Assembly: GCA_030407085.1 (NCBI GenBank)
Contig: CM059586.1
Coordinates: forward strand, 84,441,501-84,505,500
DNA: 64,000 bases
Source: Trichopria drosophilae
Taxonomy: Eukaryota; Arthropoda; Insecta; Hymenoptera; Diapriidae
Reading direction: 5' to 3'
The translations under genes and the position numbers were made by a program. The notes beneath the pieces are model-generated. The model searched no databases, was not told where the DNA came from, and was given only the letters and a program-made list of their open reading frames with translations. Positions 23,946-34,419 of the stretch are shown here, piece by piece (position 1 is the first letter of the stretch; each line of letters starts with the position of its first letter).

Positions 23946-24146
23946 AAAATTGTATAATCTGTTTAACCTTCTCAGCATTGTCTGGGCGGATTTCATAAAT
24001 TTCTAGATTCCTGTTGTTCAAAACAGAATCTAAATCACGGAGAGAAGTGAACAGTGAATTTTACTAAGCTTCTGAGTAAGCCAAGGACACGTAGAAAAGT
24101 TAGTATAATCTAGTTCGATTCCTGGTATATTTCACAGTGAGCAGTA

Positions 24147-24375
24147 CAGTAAGCGCCGTCCTAAGTTCTAGATTTGGCTTGTCCAAAGTTATGCAACTCT
24201 CTTCCTCTCATTCCCCCACCACATTGTTTCGATGAGCCACACTCGCTTCTCGACACTCACACACAGAAGCACTCATTGCACGGATATAAACAGAGTTAAG
24301 GAAGTGGGGATAACTTTGAAGAAACTTCCGCCATTTTGAAAGAACCGACGGTATAACTTAGAAGGGGGGCTACTG
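24147..24375. mobile_element. TA-flanked MITE (Tc1/mariner-pogo type), 229 bp
   Basis: TA|CAGTAAGCGCCGTCCTAAGT at the left and ACTTAGAAGGGGGGCTACTG|TA at the right; ends share CAGTA and the inner TAAGTT, with TA duplications (24145-24146, 24376-24377). No reading frame; a non-autonomous element mobilised by a Tc1/mariner-superfamily transposase. Confidence 0.75.
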
Positions 24376-24430
24376 TATGAGACATTCAAATTTGGCTTTG
24401 TACATTTCACAATGCCGTCAAGGAAAAGAG

Positions 24431-25160
24431 GCGCGTGGCCGCTTCGTAAATATTTTTTAATTCAACTCGTTATAACATAGCCAATTTTGAAAATTGTGAA
24501 TCAAATAAAAAACGAAATTGATCTTTAAAGTTGCCCGCGTCTAGTGAAGAAAGGAAAAGCGACACATATCAAGAAACAAAAAGTTATTGTATTTTTTATT
24601 AACAACTGCCAAATATAAGTTTTTGTGCCTTCAGGTGCTTCGTTTATCGAGCTAATTTCGTGCATGTAAAAACTTTTAAAAAGAAAGTTGTTCATTAAGG
24701 TATAAACAAGTTTTCTGGAAAGTTTCATCTCGATTGCATTAATAGTTTAAACGTAATGAATATTTAAAGTCAGCAGCGGCCGACTAACGTGCACTGCGGC
24801 TCTAATCGCGGTGCAACTACCAACTTTAATCATTCATTACTTTTAAACTAATAATGGAATGAAGATGAAACTTTCCAGAAAACTTGTTTATACCTTAATG
24901 AACAACTTTCTCGCTGAAAGTTTTCGGATACTCGAAGTTCACTCGATAAACCAAGCACCTGAAGGTATAAAAAACTATATTATGTAGTTGTGTAGAAAAA
25001 CAATTATAACTTTTTGTTTTTTGACATATATCACTTTTCCTTTCTTCACTAGACGTGGAAATCTCCGACGATCAATTTTGTTTTTTATTCGTTTCAAAAT
25101 TCTTAAAATTGGCTGTGTTATCGCGAGTTGAAGTAAAAACTTGTCACGAAACGGCCGCGC
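24431..25160. mobile_element. Long foldback element with GC-rich loop, 730 bp
   Basis: Left arm 24431-24770 and right arm 24823-25160 pair along most of their length: GAAAACTTGTTTATACCTTA (right) against its complement, CACTAGACG against CGTCTAGTG, ACCTGAAGG against CCTTCAGGT, and GCGCG..GGCCGC near both tips. The loop (24771-24822) is GC-rich and itself folds (GTGCACTGCG/CGCGGTGCAAC). A transcript would form a near-continuous hairpin of over 300 bp. No target-site duplication is clear. The 67-codon minus-strand frame at 24525-24728 is arm sequence. Confidence 0.85.
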
Positions 25161-25169
25161 TATAGCCAG

Positions 25170-25500
25170 TGCTGTGAAGACAACATACTCATCTCTTTAG
25201 TTCCCTTCGCTTTGTATATAGGTACATGACGAAATTTACAGTGCCGCTTAGGAAATATTATTAAACTTGAAAATCTAGTTTCCTCCGTAATTCCTTGGAA
25301 ATAGTGTCATTTTCAAAACTGTGGATTAAGGGAAGAATATTTGTTATTAGTGGCCCCAGTAGCATCAGGTGTCTAATGGACGTGCTTACTAGGCCCAAAT
25401 TGATGTACATTAATTCGAGGATCAATAATGAGCATAATGTACATGTACAGAAAAATAGTAATGCCGAACCCCCGGCCTGTGGAGAACAGTGACCTCCAGT
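25170..25500. other. AT-rich, no gene
   Basis: No feature with support; frames here are short and featureless. Confidence 0.4.
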
Positions 25501-25505
25501 CGCGT

Positions 25506-25696
25506 CCGGGGAACAAAGTTCCGAAAATCAACAAACCGAAAGGCCAAAATTTCGATATAGCATGGCTCCAGTGTGATTTTCTTCACTTTGTCTTTGAAAA
25601 TTTGGCTAAAAGAAAGGAAATTAAAATACCTTGGACTCGCGCAATATCGAAAGTTTAGCCTTTCTCCGTTTTGATTTTCGGAACTATGTTCCCCGG
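25506..25696. mobile_element. Palindromic MITE-like element, 191 bp
   Basis: CCGGGGAACAAAGTTCCGAA at the left and TTCGGAACTATGTTCCCCGG at the right are complementary at all but one position, and the pairing continues inward for about 55 bases in all (AAAGGCC..TTTCGATAT against ATATCGAAA..GCCTTT). Non-coding; frames on both strands are mirror images. Confidence 0.8.
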
Positions 25697-25699
25697 CCC

Positions 25700-26765
25700 C
25701 AGCCGCTAGTACTCTCACAGAAACTACATAGAACTCACTAATCTCAACCGTGGTACCGCATCGGCTCCACAGGCCAAACTTTGTACCAGGGACTCGTTAG
25801 CTTTCACTGAAATTTTCTTAAAATCATCGTACTAAGATGTTACATAATAAGTCACTACATTGACGCTAAAAGGACCAATAGTAATAATTAAAATCGTAAC
25901 GGAACTATAAAATAGTAAAAAAAATTGTAGTATTTGTACATTACAAATAAACCTTAATGACCCTCATGCCCCTCAGCGCGTGTTTCTGACCGACGTATAT
26001 AAGGGCGAGTACACAAAATGCGTACAATGTACATTTCCGCGTGGGTCGGAGCTCGGAGCTTTGACATGTCGCTCTCATCTCTTCCTCCTTTTTGATAATT
26101 ACTATGGAAGGATTTCAGTTTCAGGCGACAGTTGTACGCATAAAACCATCCAAAGAGCCGGTTCCTTCTAATAAAGGTTAATGGACCCACCCTGAATAGG
26201 TCATTGCGAAAATTCTCTCTCCGTCTTCCTATCGATATATCTGGCTCATTCTCCCTTTCCTGTTATTTCATCGTTTGAATTTATACCATTTGCACATTTT
26301 CATCTTTTATTGACTTTCCATATAACTGAATGGCTGTTTTTCTTCACGGTACATATATCATAATAATTTAATTATTCACGACTTTCGCGAACGTTCGCTA
26401 TCAATTTTATTGTTTATTCGTTGAATATTCATACGCCATATTAAAAAATATGATTATTGTAATATAATTTTACGTTTGTAATAAGAAGTAGAGAAATTTA
26501 TCAGTCGGTGTTGATTAATATAAAGAGTTTAATTTATAGACTTCCGTATCAGGAATATTTAAATATTTCGATATTGTGACACACCATTTTGTGTAATGAA
26601 AAATTCAGTTTCGTACTTTGTATGTTAAGTTGCTGATGAAGAAGGACATGGACGTCGATACGTCAAAGATGGTATTTTTATCACTTTTTTGACATTTGAT
26701 TTTTGTTCAAATATTCCTGATCCAAAAGTCGATAAGTTCAACTTTTTATAGTATTTAAGTTTGTT
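25700..26765. other. AT-rich with a GC-elevated patch
   Basis: The segment 25960-26180 is less AT-rich, with short frames on both strands and no protein features. Nothing else is visible. Confidence 0.35.
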
Positions 26766-26768
26766 TAA

Positions 26769-27703
26769 CCCTTTGAAGCGTGGTGTCCTGTCTGTGGGAC
26801 AACTCTTTGTAATTCATTTTTTTTTTTAATTTTTACTAGATTAAAATTGAATTTTAGTGCAAATGTTTTCTTCTATACTTTGATAATATGTTTTTAAATG
26901 TAAAAAATGAATATTTATTACGAATTGTTGTGTTAAATTGTTTATAATGACGAAAAAGTATACAAATTACGTGTTTTTTTACAAATAATGTCTGCTGGAA
27001 AGATATCGTCGTTGAAATAAGACGAAACTAGGTACTTGAGGGTTTTGGAGGTCGCTGATTACGAATCTGGCATCCGATTTTCAAAATTATAAATGACGGA
27101 TCCAAGACCAAAATGCAAAATTTTACTTGATCGAGGTGAAACGGGGTACTCGGGGTTTTCGGAAGAATTCAAAATGACGGTCCGAAATGTTAAAAGTTAT
27201 TTGACCGAAATCAAACTGAATACTGAATAATGTTTCATTTTCAAGATAAAATTTAGCAGATTCAACAAGCGGTCACGAATGCTGAAATTTTATAGCTCGT
27301 CTTTTACGACCTCGGAAACTGTTTACATTTTGGATGTCATATTGAATCCGTCATTTTGATTTTGAAAATCTATTATTAGATTCGTAATCTACAATCCCGA
27401 AAACTCTCTAGTACCCAATTTCATCTCGATGAAATAAATTTTTACATATCGATCGGCCATCTTGGATCCGCCATCTTGAGTTTTTAAAATCGGAGACCAG
27501 ATTCGTAATCAGCAACTTCAAAAAACCCCGAGTACCCATTTTCACCTCGATCAAATAAATTTTTGAATTTTTGTCGGCCATCTTGGATCTGCCACCTTAA
27601 ATTTTGAAAATCTGAGGTCAGATTCGTGATCAGCGACCCCGAAAACCCTCGAGTAACAAGTTTCAGCTATTTTCCGTACAAAACAAATATGCGCTTCAAA
27701 AGG
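26769..27703. mobile_element. TTAA-flanked piggyBac-like foldback with CCATATTGG modules, 935 bp
   Basis: Left end TTAA|CCCTTTGAAGCGTGG (TTAA 26765-26768), right end GCGCTTCAAAAGG|TTAA (27704-27707): the terminal 12 bases match at 11 positions and both flanks are TTAA. Inside, reverse-oriented modules (27040-27200) are followed by forward ones (27330-27680: GGCCATCTTGGATCCGCC, TTCGTAATCAGC, CCCCGAGTACCC; period about 120-130). No transposase frame. TTAA targets with short C-rich ends are characteristic of the piggyBac superfamily; the module arrays in inverted order make it a foldback. Confidence 0.75.
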
Positions 27704-27709
27704 TTAATA

Positions 27710-28200
27710 TTGACGATTTATGAGTTCTTAAATGAAATTTTCGTTGTCCTTTGCGAGATACAAGGAGTGGTAATAACATGTTACGCAATGAGTATTTTTT
27801 ATGAGTATTATTTATTTTGCAAAAAAATGAGTATAGAAGCATAAGAACTTCAAATATTTCTTTGTTTATTAAAATCTTCTTGTTTTCTTAGCATTTGCTG
27901 GTCCAAAAATAGTAAATATTTCGAGATATTAGCAAATCAATAACCCAATTTCCTTCTATCGTATATTCATTCTCTAAATGACATAAACATACTTTTCAAG
28001 TGATTTTACAAGTGATTATTTGAAAAAAAGTCGGGTTTTGTGAAGAAAAAGCCTCCACGAACCTTACACTTCAAAATATACGTACCAAAATTATTAATTT
28101 CACGATATCTATATCCAATATGGCGGCTTGCTGTAAAAATGTTGGTACTATATTTCGTGATTTCCGAAAATAATGATTCCAAAACAAGATTTTCTTCCGT
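27710..28200. other. AT-rich with one reverse module
   Basis: A reverse module remnant at about 28110 (CCAATATGGCGGCTTGCTG); nothing else. Confidence 0.4.
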
Positions 28201-28204
28201 AATA

Positions 28205-29081
28205 CAGTCGACTCTCGTTAATTCGAAACTCGAGGGACTCATAAAAGTATTACGAATTATCGAGTGTTTGAAATATCAAATGGTTCGAAATTTGTGAGAG
28301 AAAATAAATAAAACTTCGAATTATCAAGTGTTGATCAATTATTATTTATTAACTGCTATTTTACATACACGAATTAATAATGTGAATTAATTAATCTTTG
28401 GAAAGAACTCTGTTATACTGGTTTGTTTTAAAGTACATTGCTGCTGCCCAGACTGCTCAATAACTTTTTTTACAAGAAAAAAGTTCCTGAAATGTTTTTT
28501 CATCACTTTCGTTTTGTAGACAGAAGTTTTGTAAGGTATCGAATGAGGATCTTGCTTCCTTAACGGACACCTCTGCCACAGGTTCTGATGTATCGTCCTC
28601 ATCTTCATCATTGCTTTTATCTGTCGCAGATAAAATTTCGCCATCGGTTAGTGAACCTGAGACAGCAACATCTTCATCCACTTGAACATAGTCAGAAAAA
28701 CTCACACCGCTGATGTTAATTAATGGTTCTATTGCTGGTTCTTCATCACCCATAAGTATTGGAAGATTTTCCTGATCTTCTTTTAAAAACCCGGATTTTT
28801 TGAAGCAGTTGAAGTTTGAACGTGTCGCAAAAAATAAATATTTACAATCTTTCCGCCTCTTTCTCTCTGCAACTTTGAATTGTCGAGTGTTGGATGCCGA
28901 TGAATTCGAAATAACGCGTCGTTTTGTTGCATAGCAATGATTTTTTCGTTCGAATTACCAAGTGTATAAAAATGTATTGATTTAGTTCGAAATATAGAGA
29001 GATTTTGTAGGGGACGCGTGATAACTTTGAATTATAGAGAGGTTCGAATTATCGCAGGTTTGAATTAACGAGAGTCGACTG
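28205..29081. mobile_element. Tigger (pogo-like Tc1/mariner) element, internally deleted
   Basis: Terminal inverted repeats CAGTCGACTCTCGTTAATTC (28205) and GAATTAACGAGAGTCGACTG (29062-29081) are identical over 20 bases and are flanked by TA (28203-28204 and 29082-29083). Subterminal copies of TTCGAATTATCGA occur at both ends. At 877 bp it is much shorter than a full Tigger (about 2-2.5 kb) and keeps only the 3' part of a transposase frame on the minus strand, so it is non-autonomous. Confidence 0.92.
28388..28832 (-). pseudogene. Tigger transposase C-terminal remnant, frameshifted
   Basis: On the minus strand the frame enters near 28832 with NCFKKSGF, the conserved NCF(R/K)KAGF motif of Tigger/jerky-type DDE transposases, followed by an acidic tail (GSLTDGEI, DEDEDD) and a helix with SFDTLQNFCLQ, as in the C-terminal region of this family. 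Reading is then displaced by one base at a T7 run (28465-28471 on the plus strand); the following segment ends with TSITEFF and a stop at 28388, again typical of Tigger C-termini. The DNA-binding and catalytic DDE parts are absent. An enzyme cannot be made from this copy. Confidence in family is high; exact upstream limit is uncertain because of the internal deletion. Confidence 0.85.
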
Positions 29082-29108
29082 TATTAAACTTTTAGATAAC
29101 AATACATC

Positions 29109-29290
29109 CTTGATAACAAATTTATTAATCAACCTTATAAATCCATAATGGCGAACACAAAATGGGGGAAAAATGTTTCCTTTTTCACTTTTGATAATAA
29201 TTTGTATATAAAAGCTTTTGGGCCGACGATCACGAATTTTGGGTTCGCTACTTTGAATATAAAAAGTTGAACAATAAATTTGTTATCAAG
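29109..29290. mobile_element. Small inverted-repeat element, 182 bp
   Basis: CTTGATAACAAATTTATT (29109-29126) and AATAAATTTGTTATCAAG (29273-29290) are perfect 18-base complements. The interior includes a reverse module (CATAATGGCGAACAC). Target duplication not resolved. Confidence 0.7.
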
Positions 29291-29391
29291 CACGTTGCAT
29301 GTCTTAAGATATCAGATTATACAGGAAGATCTGGTTTTAGTTAAAGTTATCGTCGTTTAATGTAAGACCTTAGTAATTATTATATTAACGG

Positions 29392-29598
29392 TCAAGAAAT
29401 CTTATACAAATTAGATGCAGGGCAAACAGTTGAGAAACCTTCAGGGAATCTTAATTTACTATCTCTTAATAATAGGGAACATTTTCTTTCGGCTTTCGAT
29501 CCGTGTTCATTTAAAATGGAAATTCGATTGAACACCTGGACTCCATTAAGGAATTGACCATTCATAACGGAACATTTTACAAAGGGAATTTTTACCAT
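29392..29598. other. Coding-like fragment of unknown origin, strand undecided
   Basis: A minus-strand frame opens with an ATG at 29598 and runs 68 codons with balanced composition. The plus strand also has about 50 open codons here (29399-29548) that end at a TGA and continue in protein-like fashion after it. One is a mirror of the other; a decayed exon or transposon fragment is the simplest view. No family recognised. Confidence 0.2.
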
Positions 29599-29609
29599 AC
29601 CAAGCCCAG

Positions 29610-30540
29610 TGAGTTAAAGGTGAACAATCATAAATTCTACTAGAAACATCCCATTTCCGAAGTTTATAATTCTAAAAATTTGGAATAATGATTTCATTAT
29701 CGTTAAATACAGCTTTTTTAAATCCTCTACCAATCCGAAAGGCTTATATCCACTAATCACGGAGTTAAACAAAAATAAATTATAGAAATCCAAAATAACT
29801 GTTGCATGCAGAAATATGAGCCTGTTGTAATTTTCTATGATAAAAAATGGACAAAAAACGAAAAAAAATGTAAGATACCAAAACTACCAACATTCAGTTC
29901 ACATCACCTTCATAGTTTCACGTTACATTAGATTAAATGAATTTTGTAAATTTGTTTCAAAAGTGATTAAACGTGATTTTCAATTAATTAATTTAAATCG
30001 TTAAAATTTTATTAACATGAATTTAAAAATTATTATGTTCGCGATTTGATAGTACATTAGTTGTAAACAACACCCCATACTATTATTATTAAGTATTTTT
30101 ATTCTGTGATAAAATACTCCAACTTTGAAATATCTTAATCAGGAAAAATGTCACAAACCCTTTTTAAAAAATAGCGATTAGAGTATTTTTTACGAACAAA
30201 GCCTAATTTTTTCATTCATAGACTATTTCTAAAGAAACATTAGCCTTTCCTATGTCTAAAAATATAGTTATTTCGGTTGTCAGAAATAATGGACTTGTAC
30301 CTATTTTCCATATCTCCTGAGATATACATTTTATTCATGACGATCAAAACCCATGAAAATAAAAATTTCTGTTACAAAAACTATTCATTTTTGTACCTTC
30401 GGACTTTTGATACTTACCTGATCATCACGGATAAAACTCCAAAACGGAACAACGCCCATTTTTTACAAGATTCTTAAAAAAAAATTGTTAACTACGATTT
30501 TATCACGACTTACACGTAATGAATCAGACGATGTAATACC
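29610..30540. other. AT-rich, no gene
   Basis: No supported feature. Confidence 0.4.
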
Positions 30541-30559
30541 TCAATGCATCTGTAGCTGA

Positions 30560-31030
30560 CGAGGAATGGAGAAACCAATGAAAGTGAATCGTAAAATCAC
30601 AAAACAAAGAGACGAAGAATGAACGTAGTGAAGAAATAAGTATGAAAGTAAGCAAGTGAGTGGACAGAGAAAGTGCAAATAAAGAATGAGTAAGAAATAA
30701 ATGAGAAGAAACTTAGAAAGGAACAGTAAATTATTTAACGAAGAGTAAGAGAGTCTGACAAATACGGGAGGTAGGGCCGAGAAGTATAGGAAAAGAGAGA
30801 AAGATGAATACAAGAAGAGTACAGAAGAGAAGGCAAGGACCGGAGTACAATGCGTGCTCCATGGAATAAACGAGTGCTGGTCGGCGCCGCATATCGAAGG
30901 AGAAAGGGAACGTTGAGGTAGTAGAGGGCCGGGAGCGTAAAAGTGGGCATGAGTGTGAGGGACGAGGGGGAAGTTAGTAGGCTCATCGAAAAGTAAGAGG
31001 GGATCCCCAAAAAGAAGGAACACGAAACTG
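30560..31030. repeat. Long purine-rich tract
   Basis: The plus strand is strongly purine-biased for over 400 bases (GAAAAGAGAGAAAGATGA, GGGACGAGGGGGAAGTTAG). This suppresses stop codons on the pyrimidine strand and creates a 220-codon minus-strand frame rich in Ser, Leu, Phe and Pro that is best seen as an artefact. Such tracts can form triplexes or mark transcript ends and starts. Confidence 0.65.
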
Positions 31031-31260
31031 AGAAGGATGGATGGTAAGTTCGGGGTCGACGGATACTTGGATCGAGGTGTAGAGGAGCAAGAGCGGAATT
31101 TAGGGTAGGTCAGGACTACCCTCCTTCTGAAACCAGTCGAACGCGCCCTATATACATACACACGCACACTCAATTTCGAGCACGCAATCGCGTTCCTCAT
31201 CAATTGACTTCACCCGCGCATGTCGGTCGTTTGCCTTTACGATGCGTTTGCCAACTTAGG
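31030..31260. promoter_or_regulatory. GC-elevated flank of the purine tract
   Basis: CpG content rises (GGGGTCGACGGATACTTGG, CCCGCGCATGTCGGTCG) before sequence returns to AT-rich. Could be a promoter-proximal region; no initiator assigned. Confidence 0.25.
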
Positions 31261-31439
31261 TTTCTATATTAAGATTACATAAATTGTCATATTTTCCGGG
31301 ATTTTCCTAATGATCGATTTTGATACAGATTCTTCGTTACGCAATGGATGAATAGTGATAAACAGAACGTGGAATCTTACGTCCTCATCGATGATTAGGT
31401 TTTCCGTGTTAAGTGTCATCAATCTGTGATGAAAAAAAT

Positions 31440-32412
31440 GCAATCAAATTTTTAAAAATTGTGAATTCAACATGTCGAACAAAAGTCTTGTTTTCGAAAA
31501 TAATACAACCATTTATACATTTCGAGGTCGCTTATTATAAATTCTTGTCACTTTAAGGTTTAGGGTGTTGCTGATCGACAAAACTGATTTGAAATTTTGA
31601 ATATTTAAGATGGCGAACTGAACAGGGCCGACGAATAAGTCTAGTTTTCGAAAAAAATACAAACGTTTATACATGTTCGAGGTTGCTGATCAGAAATTCT
31701 TGCCACCTAGACGTTTAGGATGTTGCTGATCAACCAATCGGATTTGAAATTTCGAACATTGAAGTTGGCGGAATCAACATGACTGTTGAAAAGTATAGTT
31801 TTGAAAAATAATAAAACCATTTATACATTTTGAGATCGTTGATCAGAAATTCTTTTCACTTTACGTAAGGTGGAGAAATAAACATTGTGAAAGAAGAGTA
31901 TACTTTTCGAAAATAATAAAATTATTTATCTATTTTGATGTTGCTGATTAGAGATTCTTGTCGCTTTAACGTTTAGAATGTTGCTGATCAACAAGTCTGA
32001 TATGAAATTTCGAACATTTCAGGTCCCTGATCAGAAATTCTTGTCAAAATAACGTTTAGTATGTTGCTGATCAACAAATCTCATATGAAATTTCGTTTAT
32101 TTAAGATAAAGAACTCAACACGGCGGACGAAAATGTCTAGCTTTGAAAATAATAAAAACATTTATATATTTTGTAGTCGATGATCCGAAATTCTTGGCAC
32201 TTTTTAAAACTTTAGTTCAGGATGATGCTGATCAACAACTTTGATTTGAAATTTCGAACATTTAAGATAAAGAACTCAATATGACAGACGAAAAGTCTAG
32301 TTTTTGTAAATAATAAAAATATTTAAATACATTTAAGGTTTGCTGATGAGAAATACTTTTCACTGTAACGTTTAGGACGTTGCTGATCAACGAACCTAAC
32401 GTGACATTTGGA
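31440..32412. repeat. Degenerate tandem array, about 155-bp period, ~6-7 units
   Basis: Each unit reads roughly: AGTCTAGTTTTCGAAAATAA, CATTTATACATTT, GAGGTCGCTGATCAGAAATT, CTTGTCACTTTAACGTTTAG, TGTTGCTGATCAACAAATC, GATTTGAAATTTCGAACATT, AAGATGGCGAACTCAACA. Units begin near 31470, 31635, 31790 (shortened), 31893, 32020 (partial), 32125 and 32290. The GCTGATCA and ATGGCGAAC portions relate it to the reverse-oriented CCATATTGG modules elsewhere. Confidence 0.85.
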
Positions 32413-32419
32413 AACCACT

Positions 32420-33625
32420 ATATCGTTAGTATTTCCAATTATTTTATTTTTTTTTCGTGTACTTTCTACGACACGAATGATTAATAAAGACCGAAATTCA
32501 CTATATGGAATTTAATGTTTTGTTTATTTCCAAAAATGCTTTATCTATAATAATTTACTTGAATAAATGATTACATGATTAATAACTAATGAATTGTTAA
32601 TAGTTGCAAATTCAAACCTTTGAAGTCTAAACCATTTCGTAAGTTAAACTTCACCTTTCACAGATTTTCAAATAAAATTTGATTACCATATTTTAGTCAC
32701 AAATTGTTTTCTCGCTTTCTTCTCAATTCCCCATATTATAGACTTCTACTGCATCTAATATTAAATATCAAATTCAAACCAATATTTAGTAATTTATCAC
32801 TTCCTCATTAATATCAAAACATGTGAATTTAAAAATACTGTTATTTTGAATATATTTTAGTATTAATCAATAATATATGATAGAGCCATATTTACAACGA
32901 TGTGAGCAGTTCAACATCCTCGGCAAACAACCTTTGGATCTGGGCTCCAAAGTATAGGGTTCGAACGTCGTTCGTTCATCGTTTGCATGTATCCGTCAAG
33001 TTGGACTCAGTCAACAACCAGTCATGGGGATATCTTTGAACGTAGGTTTGATCGAGTCTGGTGGAAGGTACTATGTCCAGGAAACACTAACGTAAAAAAT
33101 GATTTACTACCCGGAGGCTAAATTTGCAACGTGTTTAGCTGTTGTTGTGGTCATTGAACTAAAATTATTTAATAATTCCAATTATATCATCACTCTTTAC
33201 AGCCAAATGCTGATTCGATTCAGTATGAAAATTAATGTAATCTCATGAAATAAGAAATTGTTGTAGGAAACTATTGACATTCTTTCAATTAATTGAGATT
33301 AAGTTCATTTTATTGTTCAATGACAATATACTCACTAAAAAAACTGCTGAAAATCAAAAAACATTTAGTAATATTTGATTTCATATCATCACTTTACCCA
33401 ACAAATTGTAGCACGTGACATTTCGTAACAAGTAAAACTATTTGTTTTTAAAATGACATTTGAATACGCCTAAAATGAGGCAAAAGCAAATAGTAAACAA
33501 AAATGTTGTAATGAAATTCGAGCTGAACTTATAATGCATTGTGTACGCCGGTTCCATTTAAGGCCTTTTATTTTTCGAAAACGATTTTTTAATACAAAAC
33601 GTAAAGACTAATTTTTTTTTATTAA
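32420..33625. other. AT-rich with one GC-elevated segment
   Basis: At 32895-33110 the sequence is clearly less AT-rich and unique (CCTCGGCAAACAACCTTTGG, AGTCATGGGGATATC). About 45 open codons exist on the plus strand there, without a recognised family; it may be a transcribed remnant. The rest is AT-rich. Confidence 0.35.
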
Positions 33626-33629
33626 ATAG

Positions 33630-33967
33630 TTTTAAATTAATCAGTGCTGTAGTTAATAAAACAATAATATTGTTCCGTTTATACTATTTCTAGATCGTTA
33701 AATATGCAGCAGAAAACATAACCTCAAATTTACCGCAGTTTTACAGTTAAATAGCCACTTTAGATTGTAGAAAAACATTCATGAACAATAAAATAAATGT
33801 AATACAATTAATAAAATAAAAATAACCTCTTCATATATATGTAGTATATGATATATTTATTTACATTTTTACAAGATTAATAAACAATCAGCAAACTATT
33901 CACGCTGTTGATTCTACAATATTTGTTCCAATCATTTGTACCTTTTTCTGATCGTTCTGTTAACCCA
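33630..33967. repeat. Dispersed repeat A, empty-site copy
   Basis: Partner of 7803-8295; it lacks the hairpin insertion of that copy and so shows the uninterrupted sequence (AAACATAACCTCAAAT at about 33714). Confidence 0.65.
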
Positions 33968-34195
33968 TTTTTCTATATGTGATATTAAATGACAATTTCG
34001 GAAGTTTTGTGTAAAATTTATAAATTCTCCATACCCAAACAAGGTCAATTATGTATTTCTTTTAAACCTTAAACACAAATCTGAAGTTCATTTTACTAAT
34101 CACGTCAGAATTTTTGTTAACTTCAAAAAATATGAATGATTTATTAAAAGGCAAAATTGTAGAAATGTTAACAAATTTAAGATGTGATCTTTGTA

Positions 34196-34413
34196 CAGTA
34201 GAGTTCCGATATATTTACCAAAAGAAGGGGTGCACCGCTTCTCCCACTCCCATCAGTCGCATTATGTTCGTGACGTCACAGCAGGCCCTTCCTGACACCC
34301 CAGTCCGAAAGTGAGAAAAAAAGAGAGCGGAGACAAGTAAATATAACAAGACGGAACTGGGAAAATATCCTGGGACGTAAATATAACAGAAGCAATTATA
34401 CCGGGACCAACTG
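34196..34413. mobile_element. TA-flanked MITE (Tc1/mariner-pogo type), 218 bp
   Basis: TA|CAGTAGAGTTCCGATATATT at the left; ATTATACCGGGACCAACTG|TA at the right. Ends share CAGTNG and CCGNTATA. The interior has two copies of GTAAATATAACA and a TGACGTCA site (34271-34278). TA duplications at 34194-34195 and 34414-34415. No reading frame. Confidence 0.75.
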
Positions 34414-34419
34414 TATTTA

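Noticed and set aside
26765..27707. Functional piggyBac transposase
   Set aside because: No frame with the DDD motifs or C-terminal zinc-binding region in any TTAA element of this window.
30541..31203. 220-codon minus-strand frame
   Set aside because: Explained by the purine-biased plus strand, which removes stop codons; Ser/Leu/Phe/Pro-rich low-complexity residue pattern, no domain.
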